Part shown: positions 51,001 to 61,199 of the stretch, piece by piece | How positions within the stretch are numbered: position 1 is the stretch's first letter | Layout: every line of letters begins with the position of its first letter | Assembly (NCBI GenBank): GCA_949152475.1 | Contig: OX424555.1 | Span: 58,819,977 to 58,883,976, forward strand | Direction of reading: 5' to 3' | Length of the DNA stretch: 64,000 bases | DNA from: Terebella lapidaria | Taxonomy: Eukaryota; Annelida; Polychaeta; Terebellida; Terebellidae | The notes under the pieces: model-generated | What the model was told of the DNA's origin: nothing | What the model saw: the letters and a program-made list of their open reading frames with translations, nothing else | Databases searched by the model: none | Program-made: the position numbers and the translations under genes

Positions 51001-54000
51001 GCTCGAGCCGAGTACTGTACGTCTACTGCGTACTGTGAACGGTAGCGCTTTGAGCGTTGCAGAACATTACGTGGTCGACTCTGTTCTATGTTGTCGACAC
51101 ATGGTCAGTTGATAGATATCTACACTTTGGTAAGCCAGATTCAACACTTTACGTAGTGATGAGTATATGTACATTATAAACTGATAGCTGGCCAATCAAC
51201 AACACATTACCAAACACACTGCACGAGCATGGAATTGAAAATGGATGATACTGTTTACTCTGAAAACAAACATGCACGCAATTATTTTCACGCAAATGTG
51301 GAATTGATCATCGCTGGTTTCTTTAGGTTCTGCACTTTCATTATAGTGTACCATAATTTTATACTGGCAGATATAGCTTTATATGTATGGAATGTCAGTG
51401 GGTACAGTATAATATTACATTAAATGTATACGGAATACTACTCATAGATAGTTATTGTAAGTGATGGCAGCTATCTATACTCCCAATATCAATGCACAGT
51501 TGTTTTTCATGAGATGCATCGGGATCATTCGTGGTTATAAAGTGGCACAGGTGACGTAAAAACAACAGCCAGAAATGGATTCTATGGGCGGAGAACGACA
51601 TAAAATCTGCACATGTTTTCGCAAGCCGCATTTCACAATCGTGCCAGTGTGAAACTGTTGCTACGCGCAAGGCATCGCGGGTATGGCGAACACGTGGTCT
51701 GCAAATCGGTTTATGACCGACTGCAAAATCTGGACTGGGAAATGTGTGTTTATCATATTTATCGCATAAAAAGGCAACCAGATATCTGTTTAGATCTGTA
51801 TTATAAGGTAGATATAGTGTTTGCTGTCTGCCTGAAATGTTTTGTATGAAAATATGAGGTAGAGTTAGCAATATGTTGGAAAAATGTGATTCAGATAAAA
51901 AAAAAAATATATTGAACATATGTCATTCCTCGTGAACATTTCTTTGAATAAATTACTCATATTTGTCAGTGTGCACTTATCAATGCAACTCAACGTACAA
52001 ATACATGTAGAATCGACATAGCCCAATAATATTTTTAGACCAATCGTTCAAAACTCCAAATTTAAATAAGAATCAACGTGTGAGGTACACGTCACGGTCA
52101 GGCACGGTCAGGCACACGTCAGGCCTATTCGGTACTGTCCAGGTATCAGATATCACATGTACGTACGTGTCTCTTGTTCAGTTGTGAAGTATATTTTCCA
52201 GCAGGTGGGATGTCTATTTTTAAAATAAAGACCATTAATATAGACCGTGATTAACAGACGAATTTAAAAGCAAAAATTAAAACCCTCGTTAAAAGTTGGT
52301 TTACATCTGGCAGTCCTGCAATGCTAACAAATGGCTCGAAGGAACAAAGCATTCCTTCCCGTGTAACTCTAAACTGTATACACCAAATATCTGACGTTGA
52401 GAAAAAAAAAACTCAAGAAGAAGCAACATCACTGAACATTAACGAACACAAACGCATTATCATTATCGTGTCTGTCTGTAGTCGGCAAAAAAAAACTCCT
52501 CACCCTGCGATACCAAGACTTCAGACATTACAAGACACGCATACATAGTCACATGCGTTGGCAGATCAGCCAACTTCGTCCAAATCCGCTAAACGTGAAG
52601 AGAAAAAAATCGGCAGGTCTGGCACTCATGCAACTGAAAGGCAAAGAAAGAGAGAGAGCGAAGATGGGAAGATGAGGCGATGTTCACGAACACTTCTTCA
52701 ACGCGTCATCACGATGCAGCCATGTTATGTCAACAAAAGCCACAGAAGTCGCCAGTGTCCCACCCGTGGCCGCTGTCAGCACACCGCGCTCCTGTTTACG
52801 TTTGTACATCGCGCCAAGTTTACATAACGATAAGCCACCGTGAGACAAGACGCGTCGTCCCCGTCTAAATAATACCCCATATCCATAGCTATCATAACAA
52901 GGATCCGGTTACAGAATGAGTTTTTGTCAGTCACCGGGCTCCGACACACGGAGCATTTAGTTTACTCAAGTACACAGAGACATGGTACTCTTACCTATTT
53001 TTGTAGTCTTGGAAGACATCTTGACCTGTCTGTGGTTTTATCGTTATCACAAGCTTGGAACAATCGCTACTGCTAAAATTTACTGGGAACTTCTCACAAT
53101 TACTGCAGCCTTGTTTCTAAACGACATGCCCGTTAAATTTGCTATCGAGTCCTTGTGAAATGTATCCACTGGTATTTCATTGTCTAAAGAATTATGCACT
53201 CCTTTTGATAGACGACAATGGTTTTGAAAGGATCCAGTCATTTCGTAATCGATAATCATGAGGGACAAAATCACGAAATCGTTTCCATCTCCGCAACGAA
53301 TTTCACCTGAGAAACGTATCCATGCGAAATCAGTCAATTTCCACATAATAGATCCGTGCATTCAGCAAACCATCGATCTCCATCCCTCTTGACTTTGTCC
53401 TGTGACTTCTGATCCCGAATGCACCTGCCACATTCGAACCCGTGTCCCTTTCCTCTAATAATGCACATGCGTCCGTCCGTCCGTTCGTCCGCACGCGAGC
53501 GAACCAATCAGATTACTGCGATCCAGACTCGATGAACTCCGGGCTTGATCGCTTGATCCTGGGGCGCGCGTTCATCGAGCGAACGAGAGAGCGCGCACTG
53601 ACGTTAGGTCCCCTGCGTCGTACAGTACAGTACACCGACTGACTCAGTTGATCCCATGAACTGCCGCGCTTATATATCGCGTGTCCGTCGGTCGGTCCCT
53701 TTGATCCATGGCACTCTAGGGCAAACTTGGGTATATACCTCGTACATTTATCAGCGCGATAGACATGCAGTCGCAGCGGTCAAGGCTTAATATAAAACAC
53801 GAGTTACGGATTCACAGACCTTTTAGCAGCAGTTGCATGGGTACGTGGGCTATATAGTACGCGGGTTAAATGTCATTATTATGGGCCAGAACGTCATCTC
53901 TATGTGTAAATGTACTTCCGCCTGGCCATGGATAATGGCCATGGATAATCTTCCTCTATCCGCAGTGGCCTAATCTGCCGGATTACTAGTAGATGCTAAT

Positions 54001-57000
54001 AGTTCGTGAAGAGGCGCAATAATCGCAGATTCCTCAAGTAAAGGTACCGATCGAAGCCGCTGTTTCGTAACCTGCGGTGAATTTCGCCAACGAGATTAAC
54101 TTTTCCAGGTGTTCATGCCATTGGCGAAAGCACGCGGGCGTTTTGTGTAATATTTCATCTGTCGCGGCCCCCAACGGAGATCCTTGTTTTCATGAGGGAT
54201 TGAGGGGGGAATTTCGACAAAAATGGATTCTGACCCCGTACTGTGTAAGGCAGGGATAAAACTACCGGACCGCTTGCTAGGGGACTCGACTCTGGAGGCA
54301 AAGGCGCAATCCAGACTTTAAACACACGGGTCATGGTTCTTTTTCCCGAATTAATATGACCTATCCTGTAGTTTGCCAGAAATTTGCCAGTACATGTATG
54401 GTCGGCGAAAAAAACTGACACCCCCGGACAGGGAAGAAACAAGTTCTTTGATTTGCTTTAATTGATATTTTTCCCCAACCTGGCAGTCTTTAACTAAATT
54501 GCATGCTACCTAAAAGGCCCGCCTGTGCCCAGACGTTTTCTTTGTGCATAAAGTGCACAAATCGGGCCTCCCGATGATATAAGGCAATAAAAGCTATAGA
54601 TACGTAAGATAGAATGAGCTCAGCAATCAAAAGAGATCGGACGCAGAGTGTGCACAGAGTTACAAGTGTAGGCCTACTTTGGGGGAAATAGCTCAAATCT
54701 AAAATCTTTGTTTAGCCACAGACATAAACAGTTGACGTATCCCTGGACGAACACAAAGTATCCCCTCCCTCTCCTCCACCCCTAGCCACGCAATGGCGCC
54801 CCGCTGAATTCCAGTGAACTCGACTGGATAGTCAGCGGGCGTCGATATAATTCTTCAATTTTATCCTGCACGGGCAACCCGATTCAGATTGGACATACCA
54901 AACATTGGATATATTGCCTCGCCTCCAACTGGTGCTGTAAATCTAAACTTTAATCCTCGTGGATTACTCTAATGCACCGTCCTGTTTGCGATGCATACCA
55001 CATAATCCCTGCACTCGGTATGTTATAGTGCCTTTAGTGCCCCTGGAATACATGTACGTCTCCGCTTTCCGTCTGGATCGCGTGAGAGCTATCAGCAATG
55101 GCAACAGTGCAATCGATCCGGAAGGGAAGGGCGAACAGCGCGGGGGATGGCTCCAATCGTCTGGGATCCTGAAGCGATCCCAATTCCCAGCGTACATGTA
55201 TACATTGTTCGGTCTCTGTTGGTATCAATGTGTGGAGATGGTACAGCATAAAAGGTCATGTGTGGATTTTACGATACATAGCGATATATTGATGCGAATA
55301 AGGCATGTATTGTATTCGACTGCATGGCTAATGGCCATATTATCAACACATTAGGGTATCCTTGAAGTGGGCAATTGCTGGGCACTAGGGATCCCGCGAT
55401 TGGACCGTAGAGAAATTAACGTGAACATGCTAATGACAAACGTAAACACATTATAAAGTATTTTATGCTTTACAATCACCACTCATAGGTAGATCAGAGG
55501 AATGCAGAATATTTTCAATTTCCATAGTCAGTGTGACTTTTCAACAACAAAGAGGACCTACTCCATTTCCTTTACATTTACATGTATCGCGAGAATCTGC
55601 CTGGGAAATTATGTAGACCTACGATAATGCAGAGAGATGTTATTCTCAAAGCCACAAAAATAATTTCGTTGTTATCAAAGTCAGAAGGCGACAAATATAC
55701 ATGTATATATGTAGGTGAAACTATAATTGAAGCTATACTCACTTTTAGAATTGACAAAATGTATTTATTCTGCAGTAGCTTTGTTTTGACTATAGAATGA
55801 GAAATCGTGAAAATTTGGGTCTGGAAATGTGTATTACGTGCCTAAATTGAGTTGTCAAATCAAGATTCAAACTCGGGACAGTCAATCTCGCGTCAATTTT
55901 TTCCTCAAAGCGGCCCGCCTTGAGGGCGAGTTCTACACACATACTCATGACGTCATTGGTATTTGTCTAGATACTGTGGCAACCGGCAATATAGGCAGGC
56001 CGATCATTCTCTATCCACTGTTTTCATGCACGATTAACAGCAATTTTCTTAGTATCTGTTGTCGAATCGTGCATATTTTCTATATATTCCCGACTATCTC
56101 GAGATGTACTTTCAAGTTTGCGTGACAAACAAGAATGCTAAATTTGGCTGATTTTAAAATTGATTCCAACTTTAAGTGTTTTTATTTCAACCAATAATAA
56201 AATTGGGATGGAATGACGCCCATTAATTATGCACCATAGTTCATGTTATGTCACTCTGATAGGCAATATTTTTTGTGATACATTCGGCCAGTAATTGACT
56301 ATATCTCAACCTTGCTAATCAAACACTCTGATAGTCTAACTCAGATGATGATAACACGTTAAACGATCGCATATTACATGACGTAACTTGTGCTGATGAA
56401 ACCAAACCACGTGCATGTCTTTAATTGTTTTATCGGGCCAATTTCTAAGATCACACACACATGCCGATCAATTCGCTTCGATTTAGCCTATTGATTTCAA
56501 TACTCAGTTTTGAAAGACCTATTGATTATCAAACAGCGATTGCGCAACGTTTCGCAACAAACACCGGTGGGGATCGAACTTAAATGAGGCTCAACGAATA
56601 ACGACGTTTTCACTTCGAAAAAAAAAAACCCGAAACAACTGCATGGGAGCATCTCGCTCCATCGCTGATTAATTTACGCTTGTTGTCTAGGGGGCCAATT
56701 ATTCCCAGCATATCTCTTCCTTACTCCTCAGCGTTGTTTTGCCGACGTGTTTAGACAATCGACTCCCAAACAACGATTACTCCGTGATTAATGTTCTAGC
56801 ACAGGTTACGATAAATCAACCGGGTAAACGATATACATGTAATCTGCTTGTCGTGCCGTGTACAGGTCAGGGGAAGTGTTCCTCGGGAATTGTGCAAATA
56901 GAGAACGATAAGTTCAGTTGTTCACACATCCTGTAACATCAGTACAACCAATTGTTGGAGTTATTTATCTATTACACAACTACCCAGCCTCATGCTAAAG

Positions 57001-60000
57001 TTAAATTGTTTTACTTCGTAATGCTTGAACCTATATTGCAAACATACTAGTATATTATGGATATACTGTACAGTATCAGAAACCCATTATGGGGTTCTGA
57101 CAGTATGTATTGGATATTTGAAATGCATGTAGGCCTAAAGTAGATTATATGACTCAATATCATGCAAAAATTTATACAAACAATTGGACATACTGATATC
57201 ATTCCCGGTAGCTCTTATGCGATGGCCAGAAATACTGACATGGTCATACATGTAGTTGTGTGCCTATCCACCAAACCACATATAAACAGGTTGTCATATT
57301 TTGTTTTGGTAGCACGATCGACATCCCTGTGGGGGTGCTACTGTCATAATACCCCACCTGTCATATTGACAGTCAAGTGTTTAGATGGAAACGATGTCCA
57401 TAATTCACCGCAGCTCTGATATGATGCGTTGACTGTGGCCACATTGTAGGCGTTTACACGCATACATTGTATTAGCACATGTAGATACGCGTTTGAGCAG
57501 GGGTTTCTGATGTTCAAATCCTGTCCAGTCCTATTTCGTAAATACTTGGTAAGTTTATTAATGCATGCACGCTGATACATTGCAACTACACGTGAACCAG
57601 CGCACTTTTATTAATACCTTTTATATGTTGGATGTTATAGAACCGATGGGGCTAACCCGGTATATCCTCACAAGGATGCTCTGGTAAACAGAGATGCGAG
57701 CCCGTCTTGGTCACCACTTAGTGACCATGCACGAATCAGTTCTTTCTCACTCAATGACATTCTCAAATATTCCAAACGAAAGGCAGAAACCGACTGTGCC
57801 ACTTTTATCACCGGTATGTAAAATGGATAAACACATAATACATGTACTGATATGTGCGCATATAGTGATCATGCCCTGGAAAAAAGGGGAGTGTCAAAAT
57901 TAATGTTCATTTACGTTATACACGTGCCAGAATTCCTCAATTATGTTGGTTTTTAAAGCACCGATACTAAAGTGTCTATCACTGGTATCACCCAGCAAAG
58001 AGGTCAGGTACAGTGACCTCATCACTCGCCCTCAGAGGAGCAAGCCTTCCATGGGACCAGCAAATGTTTCAGGGAGAGCTGGCGAGGCGTCGACAGAATT
58101 TCTGGCTTGATTAAGTTTTAACATCAACAGATTTGACATCCCGAAGAAAGCACTTGTCATTCATCTCGCCTGCTTTATCTCGCAGTGTTATATAGCTTTT
58201 TTTAATGGATCGTGAATTTGACATCTTAAAATTATATATGTTCAAAAGTAAAGTGTTTGATAAAAGCAATAATATGAATGTACACGTTAACTTTGATCTT
58301 GATTTCGGGCGTTTAATTTCTGTATTCTTCATTAGCCAGTCATAATATACATTTAGTTTCAATCGCAGAAAAATACGCGATACATGTGCGTCACAGTTGA
58401 ATAATGATAAACTGATCTAATGATAAAACCCAAGAATGAGATTTCCTTTTTTATCTCAACTCATTCGTGGACGTGAGGAAATGACGCCCTTTATTAACCT
58501 TCATTTGTGTTGATCTACATGTACATTGAAATTTTAACTTTGTCTTTATGTGATACTTATCCTGAAACTTGCCAACGATCTTAGGAAAGACAAATGCGCC
58601 CCATCTCTAGTGGAAAACATTAGAGATATATATCTGTTTTGCAGGCTCGCCGCACTAATGAATTATAAATTATATTTTGTTTGGATCCCGATACAGAACG
58701 TTTCAGCAACTCGACCCCACAAACGTCAAACATATCGCTTACTCTCGCACGCTCAACCATCAATCCACCAAAAATATTTCGGGTTTACAAAAATACAACC
58801 CTACACCACATGAAACAAAATTCTGCACTGACTGTCAGAATGTTTACTAGCTCCACCAGGTTGCCAAACTTCCGACAAAATATCCTAATCATGGGAAAAT
58901 ATGTGCATAGGTGCCGTGGTTGGTTTGAGAGTAACGCTATAAGCTCGTTCCTTGATGTTCGCCCCCAAGATTGACACAACAATGCATAGCGATACTTATG
59001 GGAACGGAAAAACAACGACTCAACATAAAGAGAATCATTTGCCAAGGTGTCAGTTGTGGAGAAAACTGCTGATTGTAATATCCAGTGTTTATATCTGTAG
59101 ACGAAATACTCAATGTGGTGGTCCGTCAACGGATGATGTGCCATTTTTTTTCCATCGGCGAGGAAGGAGTCCGCTACGGTGCGTTATGATGTGCACATGT
59201 AAATCATGACGCCCATGATGAGAAGGAACAGCTTCGCAAACCACAGTGCCACGATTCAGTCAGCAATATTGACAAAATATCACAGTCACGCCATAGCAGC
59301 CAAAACAAATGTGCATCATCACCGTATAAAATATGGATTGTTAGCAGCCAATCAATTGAATGTAGGAAAGTAGATTCTAAAGACAAATTATATGAATCTT
59401 GAACTCTTGCAAGTTCATAACAAATGTACTCTTGAAAAATGTTGGATGGCAGAAACTCAAAATATTCTAACTAAATCTTTCATCAATTATTTATTTTTTA
59501 AATAATTATTTTAAAGTTGTGTGGTCTCAGTACTGTATGCCGTTATCATGTTGAGTATTGTTCTTGGTGAAGTCTGATATACATGAGAGTAGATTTAGGA
59601 GGAGTTGTCCAACCACCACAATGAGCCGAGGTGGTCAAAAACACCTTTCATCAAAAAAAAATATTCGCTCTTACGTGATTCATACAATGACGTTCCCGAT
59701 CAACACTGATAAATATATGTAATTAAAACTTAAATTTGTGATGATGAGTACTCATTCATCATTTTGTGCTGAGTACATTTCCTCTGTTAAAAATCATAAT
59801 TATGTAATATTGTTCTGAAACGACCATTACATTAATCACTCTTGCTATGTGGGCCTAGGTTTTTGTTTCATACAGTGTAGGTGGTTGGATGTACGGGGAT
59901 GTGGAACCACCAGAGAGTGGCTCCCGATCTGGCAGGGTCCACTTACATCCTGTTGATTGAACCTTGGCGCTTAATTCATTGCAGACTGGCCAAGGTGTCG

Positions 60001-61148
60001 CTTTCGGAACTCAATAAATCAGCGATGATCCTATCTTCATAACGTGCTTCTTTCTCAATGTTCTCATGTACGCGTATTAGCAAAAATAGACGGAACAATG
60101 TCAGGGCAGTCATGGTCAGAGCCTCAGAGGCGTACCGAGGAGAATCGAGGTGTTTCCCAGTTCGTTTGGGACTTAGGCTATAGTGACTCAGAACCTTGTC
60201 CTTGAACTCAGAGAAGGTATCAAAAGCGGGAACGCAAGAACATACCGTGATATGCAACAGGTTCGCGTTTATGGCCCCTGATTTCCATTTTCTCAGTGGG
60301 TGTGTTTGCTTAGAACGGACACAACAACACTTCTGTTGTCGGCGACGAGATGTATCCCAAATGTTTATTGTTTATTGCCTGAACCAACACAGGGACCCAT
60401 TGTTTTGATAGGCTATTTACGACAGCTAAATTCCACGAACAGAGGACCCCGAAACTGTTTTTGTCAAGGATGAGAGCTGCATTTTCATAGCCACTCCCAA
60501 CTTCTTACTGTACGATGTTGCACACAGGCCCACAAACTCGAATAGTGATGGAATCCAAGTGACATCAACGACAATAAAGATTGTTAGGACGCACAGGCCA
60601 AAGAACTGCAAGCCATGTAATACCATGAATGAATCAAAAAGTTCCCACGAAGAAGATGATGACCATATTCCCAGCACCAGCATCCGCTGCATCACCAGCC
60701 CCTGCCCATCTGTCCACACGTGGTGGCCCGCTGTTTATTCCCGAGATAAGACACAGACCGAGCCCCTCCCGAGTGACACTCCCCAACTGTAAAGTGTAAA
60801 CTCAGCCCCCCATTCGGACACCGGGTCCTTGTTTTCTGAGGCAGCACAAGCTGTGTACTTTTGGAGGCGCGAACAAAATGCACGTGCGCGAGAAAATTTA
60901 CACGAGCTGCCTGGGTCGGTTTTATAGTTGTACAATGGAATTTACGACAGAAACACGCTAATGCAAGGGTAGGACTTTTTGTTCATGTACTCACTAACGA
61001 GCCTCGAGAAATCAACTGAAGATGTTTGCAGCGTGGAGACTTGATGTATGTTCACAAACATACGGCCACACGCATCTTCATTGGCAGGTTCTCTTTTGGC
61101 AGGGAATGAGCCGAGAATTAGCACTACAAGTACCGCCCTACAACCCAT
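41704..61148 (-). CDS. Shisa-like (STMC6-class) single-pass membrane adaptor, six coding exons
   Basis: Six exons (61148-61064, 47369-47201, 45705-45515, 42900-42679, 42415-42187, 42016-41704) join at GT/AG borders with matching phases into 1,209 bases, 402 residues plus stop. Order: signal peptide (about 1-17); six-cysteine ectodomain (C34, C50, C61, C62, C70, C71) with the Shisa hallmark YCCG followed by RYCC; membrane helix about 86-106; a CCFCPCC juxtamembrane patch (107-113); a basic Gln-rich segment to about 138; and a long tail with PPPY at 235-238. Known for the family: Shisa proteins are ER, plasma-membrane or synaptic adaptors that bind receptors such as Frizzled, FGFR or AMPA receptors and use proline motifs to recruit WW-domain partners. 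Which vertebrate Shisa is closest cannot be told here. The tail ends in DMCS, not the EVTV-type PDZ ligand of Shisa6/7/9. Exons 2-6 are secure; exon 1 is the weak part of the model. Confidence 0.85.
42187..42415 (-). CDS. Shisa-like exon 5: tail with PPPY motif
   Basis: The acceptor is CATGTGCACAG and the donor CACCAG/GTATGC. The exon reads ELEPLKEYPADKPPPYTEHD and continues into a His-, Gln- and charge-rich segment ending EHKVTR. PPPY is the classic WW-domain ligand found in many Shisa tails, and is known in the family as a site for NEDD4-type ligases and related partners. The exon starts with two bases and ends with two bases of split codons, both matched by the neighbouring exons. Confidence 0.9.
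42679..42900 (-). CDS. Shisa-like exon 4: Pro/Gly/Ser-rich cytoplasmic tail
   Basis: The acceptor is CTCTCCCCGCAG and the donor AACG/GTGAGT. The 222-bp exon is in phase with exons 3 and 5. It begins with a Gly/Pro/Ser-rich stretch (SGHGGVDRDPSPGPGGPGQY) and then carries SPMSDLDSIMKQLYGDSNAS. It is GC-richer than the flanking introns, as expected for coding DNA here. No known domain is seen; the segment is probably disordered, with possible phosphorylation sites in the SP motifs. Confidence 0.85.
42901..45514 (-). other. Shisa-like intron 3
   Basis: A 2.6-kb intron. It contains a 71-codon plus-strand frame (43876-44091) listed separately and a CpG- and GCGC-rich patch near 44.3 kb. Nothing else is identifiable. 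Confidence 0.6.
43876..44091 (+). CDS. Unidentified small open frame inside a Shisa-like intron
   Basis: An ATG frame of 71 codons, beginning MPGNLLYDVTLFNALDKRIN and continuing with a leucine-spaced, charged stretch that could form an amphipathic helix. The composition is protein-like, but there is no family match, no upstream exon and no promoter. The opposite strand is also open over the same bases, which weakens the coding reading. It may instead be a conserved noncoding segment. Confidence 0.15.
   Translation: MPGNLLYDVTLFNALDKRINLVLNAAEHSITSAILEKRVNLLREFSGVNDTSHVELTMRVGRFSCKGNNSV
45515..45705 (-). CDS. Shisa-like exon 3: membrane helix and Gln-rich juxtamembrane segment
   Basis: The acceptor is TTGTTGCAG and the donor CAAG/GTGAGA. 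The exon reads IPIVIGISVTLVVLAAVLF, a clean single membrane segment, followed by VTCCFCPCCPGYKKRQKR. The cysteines right after the helix are typical of Shisa proteins and are candidate palmitoylation sites. A basic stretch, a run of glutamines (about residues 127-138) and SHDLPDVAVQ follow. The codons for the glutamines are CAG-rich, so their number may vary between individuals. Confidence 0.92.
45706..47200 (-). other. Shisa-like intron 2
   Basis: A 1.5-kb intron with canonical borders (GTGAGT at the 5' end, TTGCAG at the 3' end). AT-rich, with short chance frames; no repeat family was recognised in it. Confidence 0.7.
47201..47369 (-). CDS. Shisa-like exon 2: six-cysteine ectodomain
   Basis: The acceptor CAG follows a pyrimidine run and the donor is ATA/GTGAGT. 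The exon encodes GNEICPGYMDENGIW and continues through a YCCG and a RYCC block to PPEVVS. The spacing C-x15-C-x10-CC-x7-CC matches the Shisa/STMC6 pattern. The extra cysteine that follows CCG-T in many vertebrate Shisa proteins is absent here (CCGDA). The exon begins with two bases of a split codon and ends with two bases of the next, TA, which exon 3 completes to TAC (Tyr). Confidence 0.9.
52995..53019 (-). CDS. Possible short alternative first exon (MSSKTTKI)
   Basis: On the minus strand CAAG-ATG opens eight codons, MSSKTTKI, followed by one base and a near-consensus donor (ATAG/GTAAGA). Its phase would join to exon 2 of the Shisa-like gene, or to another gene not seen. Such a form would lack a signal peptide, which is unusual for Shisa. 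A CpG-rich promoter-like stretch lies about 0.6 kb upstream. It may be coincidence. Confidence 0.22.
53637..53676 (-). promoter_or_regulatory. Possible internal promoter in Shisa-like intron 1
   Basis: Minus-strand TATATAAG (53669-53676) is followed by TCAGTC (A at 53640). The surrounding 53.44-53.70 kb is rich in CpG, unlike most of the intron. The TATA core is partly palindromic, so plus-strand use is also possible. The spacing of about 36 bases is a little longer than usual. Confidence 0.3.
59976..60257 (-). CDS. Unidentified open frame with one hydrophobic segment, exon-like
   Basis: The minus-strand frame is open for 93 codons without an early ATG. It reads DTFSEFKDKVLSHYSLSPKR, then a hydrophobic ALTLFRLFLLIRV and an acidic/basic HENIEKEARYEDRIIADLL. 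The amino-acid make-up is protein-like and it lies just downstream of the other hydrophobic frame, so both could be exons of one membrane protein. I could not place splice sites that join them in phase. Confidence 0.2.
   Translation of the reverse strand: MHITVCSCVPAFDTFSEFKDKVLSHYSLSPKRTGKHLDSPRYASEALTMTALTLFRLFLLIRVHENIEKEARYEDRIIADLLSSESDTLASLQ
60426..60692 (-). CDS. Unidentified hydrophobic open frame
   Basis: The minus-strand frame, first ATG at 60692, begins MQRMLVLGIWSSSSSWELFD. It includes a hydrophobic run (FFGLCVLTIFIVVDVTW) and a second weaker one, then a Ser/Lys-rich end. A minus-strand CTATAAAA lies about 0.2 kb upstream (near 60.93 kb). No family was recognised. It overlaps what I infer to be Shisa-like intron 1, so it would be a nested gene, an exon of another transcript or chance. 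Confidence 0.18.
   Translation of the reverse strand: MQRMLVLGIWSSSSSWELFDSFMVLHGLQFFGLCVLTIFIVVDVTWIPSLFEFVGLCATSYSKKLGVAMKMQLSSLTKTVSGSSVRGI
61064..61148 (-). CDS. Candidate exon 1 of the Shisa-like gene: signal peptide
   Basis: The ATG gives MGCRAVLVVLILGSFPAK, a short basic start followed by a strong hydrophobic core, as expected for a secreted or membrane protein. After 28 codons plus one base comes a C/GTATGT donor. That single base is exactly what exon 2 needs to restore its frame, giving an Arg-Gly-Asn-Glu-Ile-Cys junction. A phase-1 intron just after a signal peptide is common. A TATA box and initiator sit just upstream. The exon was chosen by inference: no transcript is visible, the intron would be 13.7 kb, and the cleavage site is not ideal. 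Confidence 0.5.
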
Positions 61149-61187
61149 AGACGGATGACTGAAGTTGTACAAGTAGAAGCGCTTTTG

Positions 61188-61193
61188 TTTATA
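61188..61193 (-). promoter_or_regulatory. TATA box for the candidate Shisa-like first exon
   Basis: On the minus strand TATAAA is followed 33 bases later (A at 61160) by TCAGTC, a good match to the metazoan initiator. The ATG of candidate exon 1 lies 12 bases downstream, so the 5' leader would be very short. The order TATA, initiator, ATG supports a start here but is a motif match only. Confidence 0.4.
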
Positions 61194-61199
61194 ATTATA

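Larger units (their letters stand above)
47370..61063 (-). other. Candidate Shisa-like intron 1 (long)
   Basis: A 13.7-kb stretch between the ectodomain exon and the proposed signal-peptide exon. It contains the CpG-rich promoter-like region at 53.4-53.7 kb, the possible short exon at 53.0 kb, small direct repeats (GGCCATGGATAAT twice at 53.93 kb; CGGTCAGGCA twice near 52.1 kb) and two hydrophobic minus-strand frames near 60 kb. The rest shows nothing I can identify. Confidence 0.45.

Noticed and set aside
51452-51919. 155-codon minus-strand frame
   Set aside because: Composition looks random, no family, and no flanking splice sites in phase with the host gene.
57490-57540. GTTCAAATCCTG resembling a tRNA B box
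   Set aside because: No A box or foldable cloverleaf upstream at the right distance.
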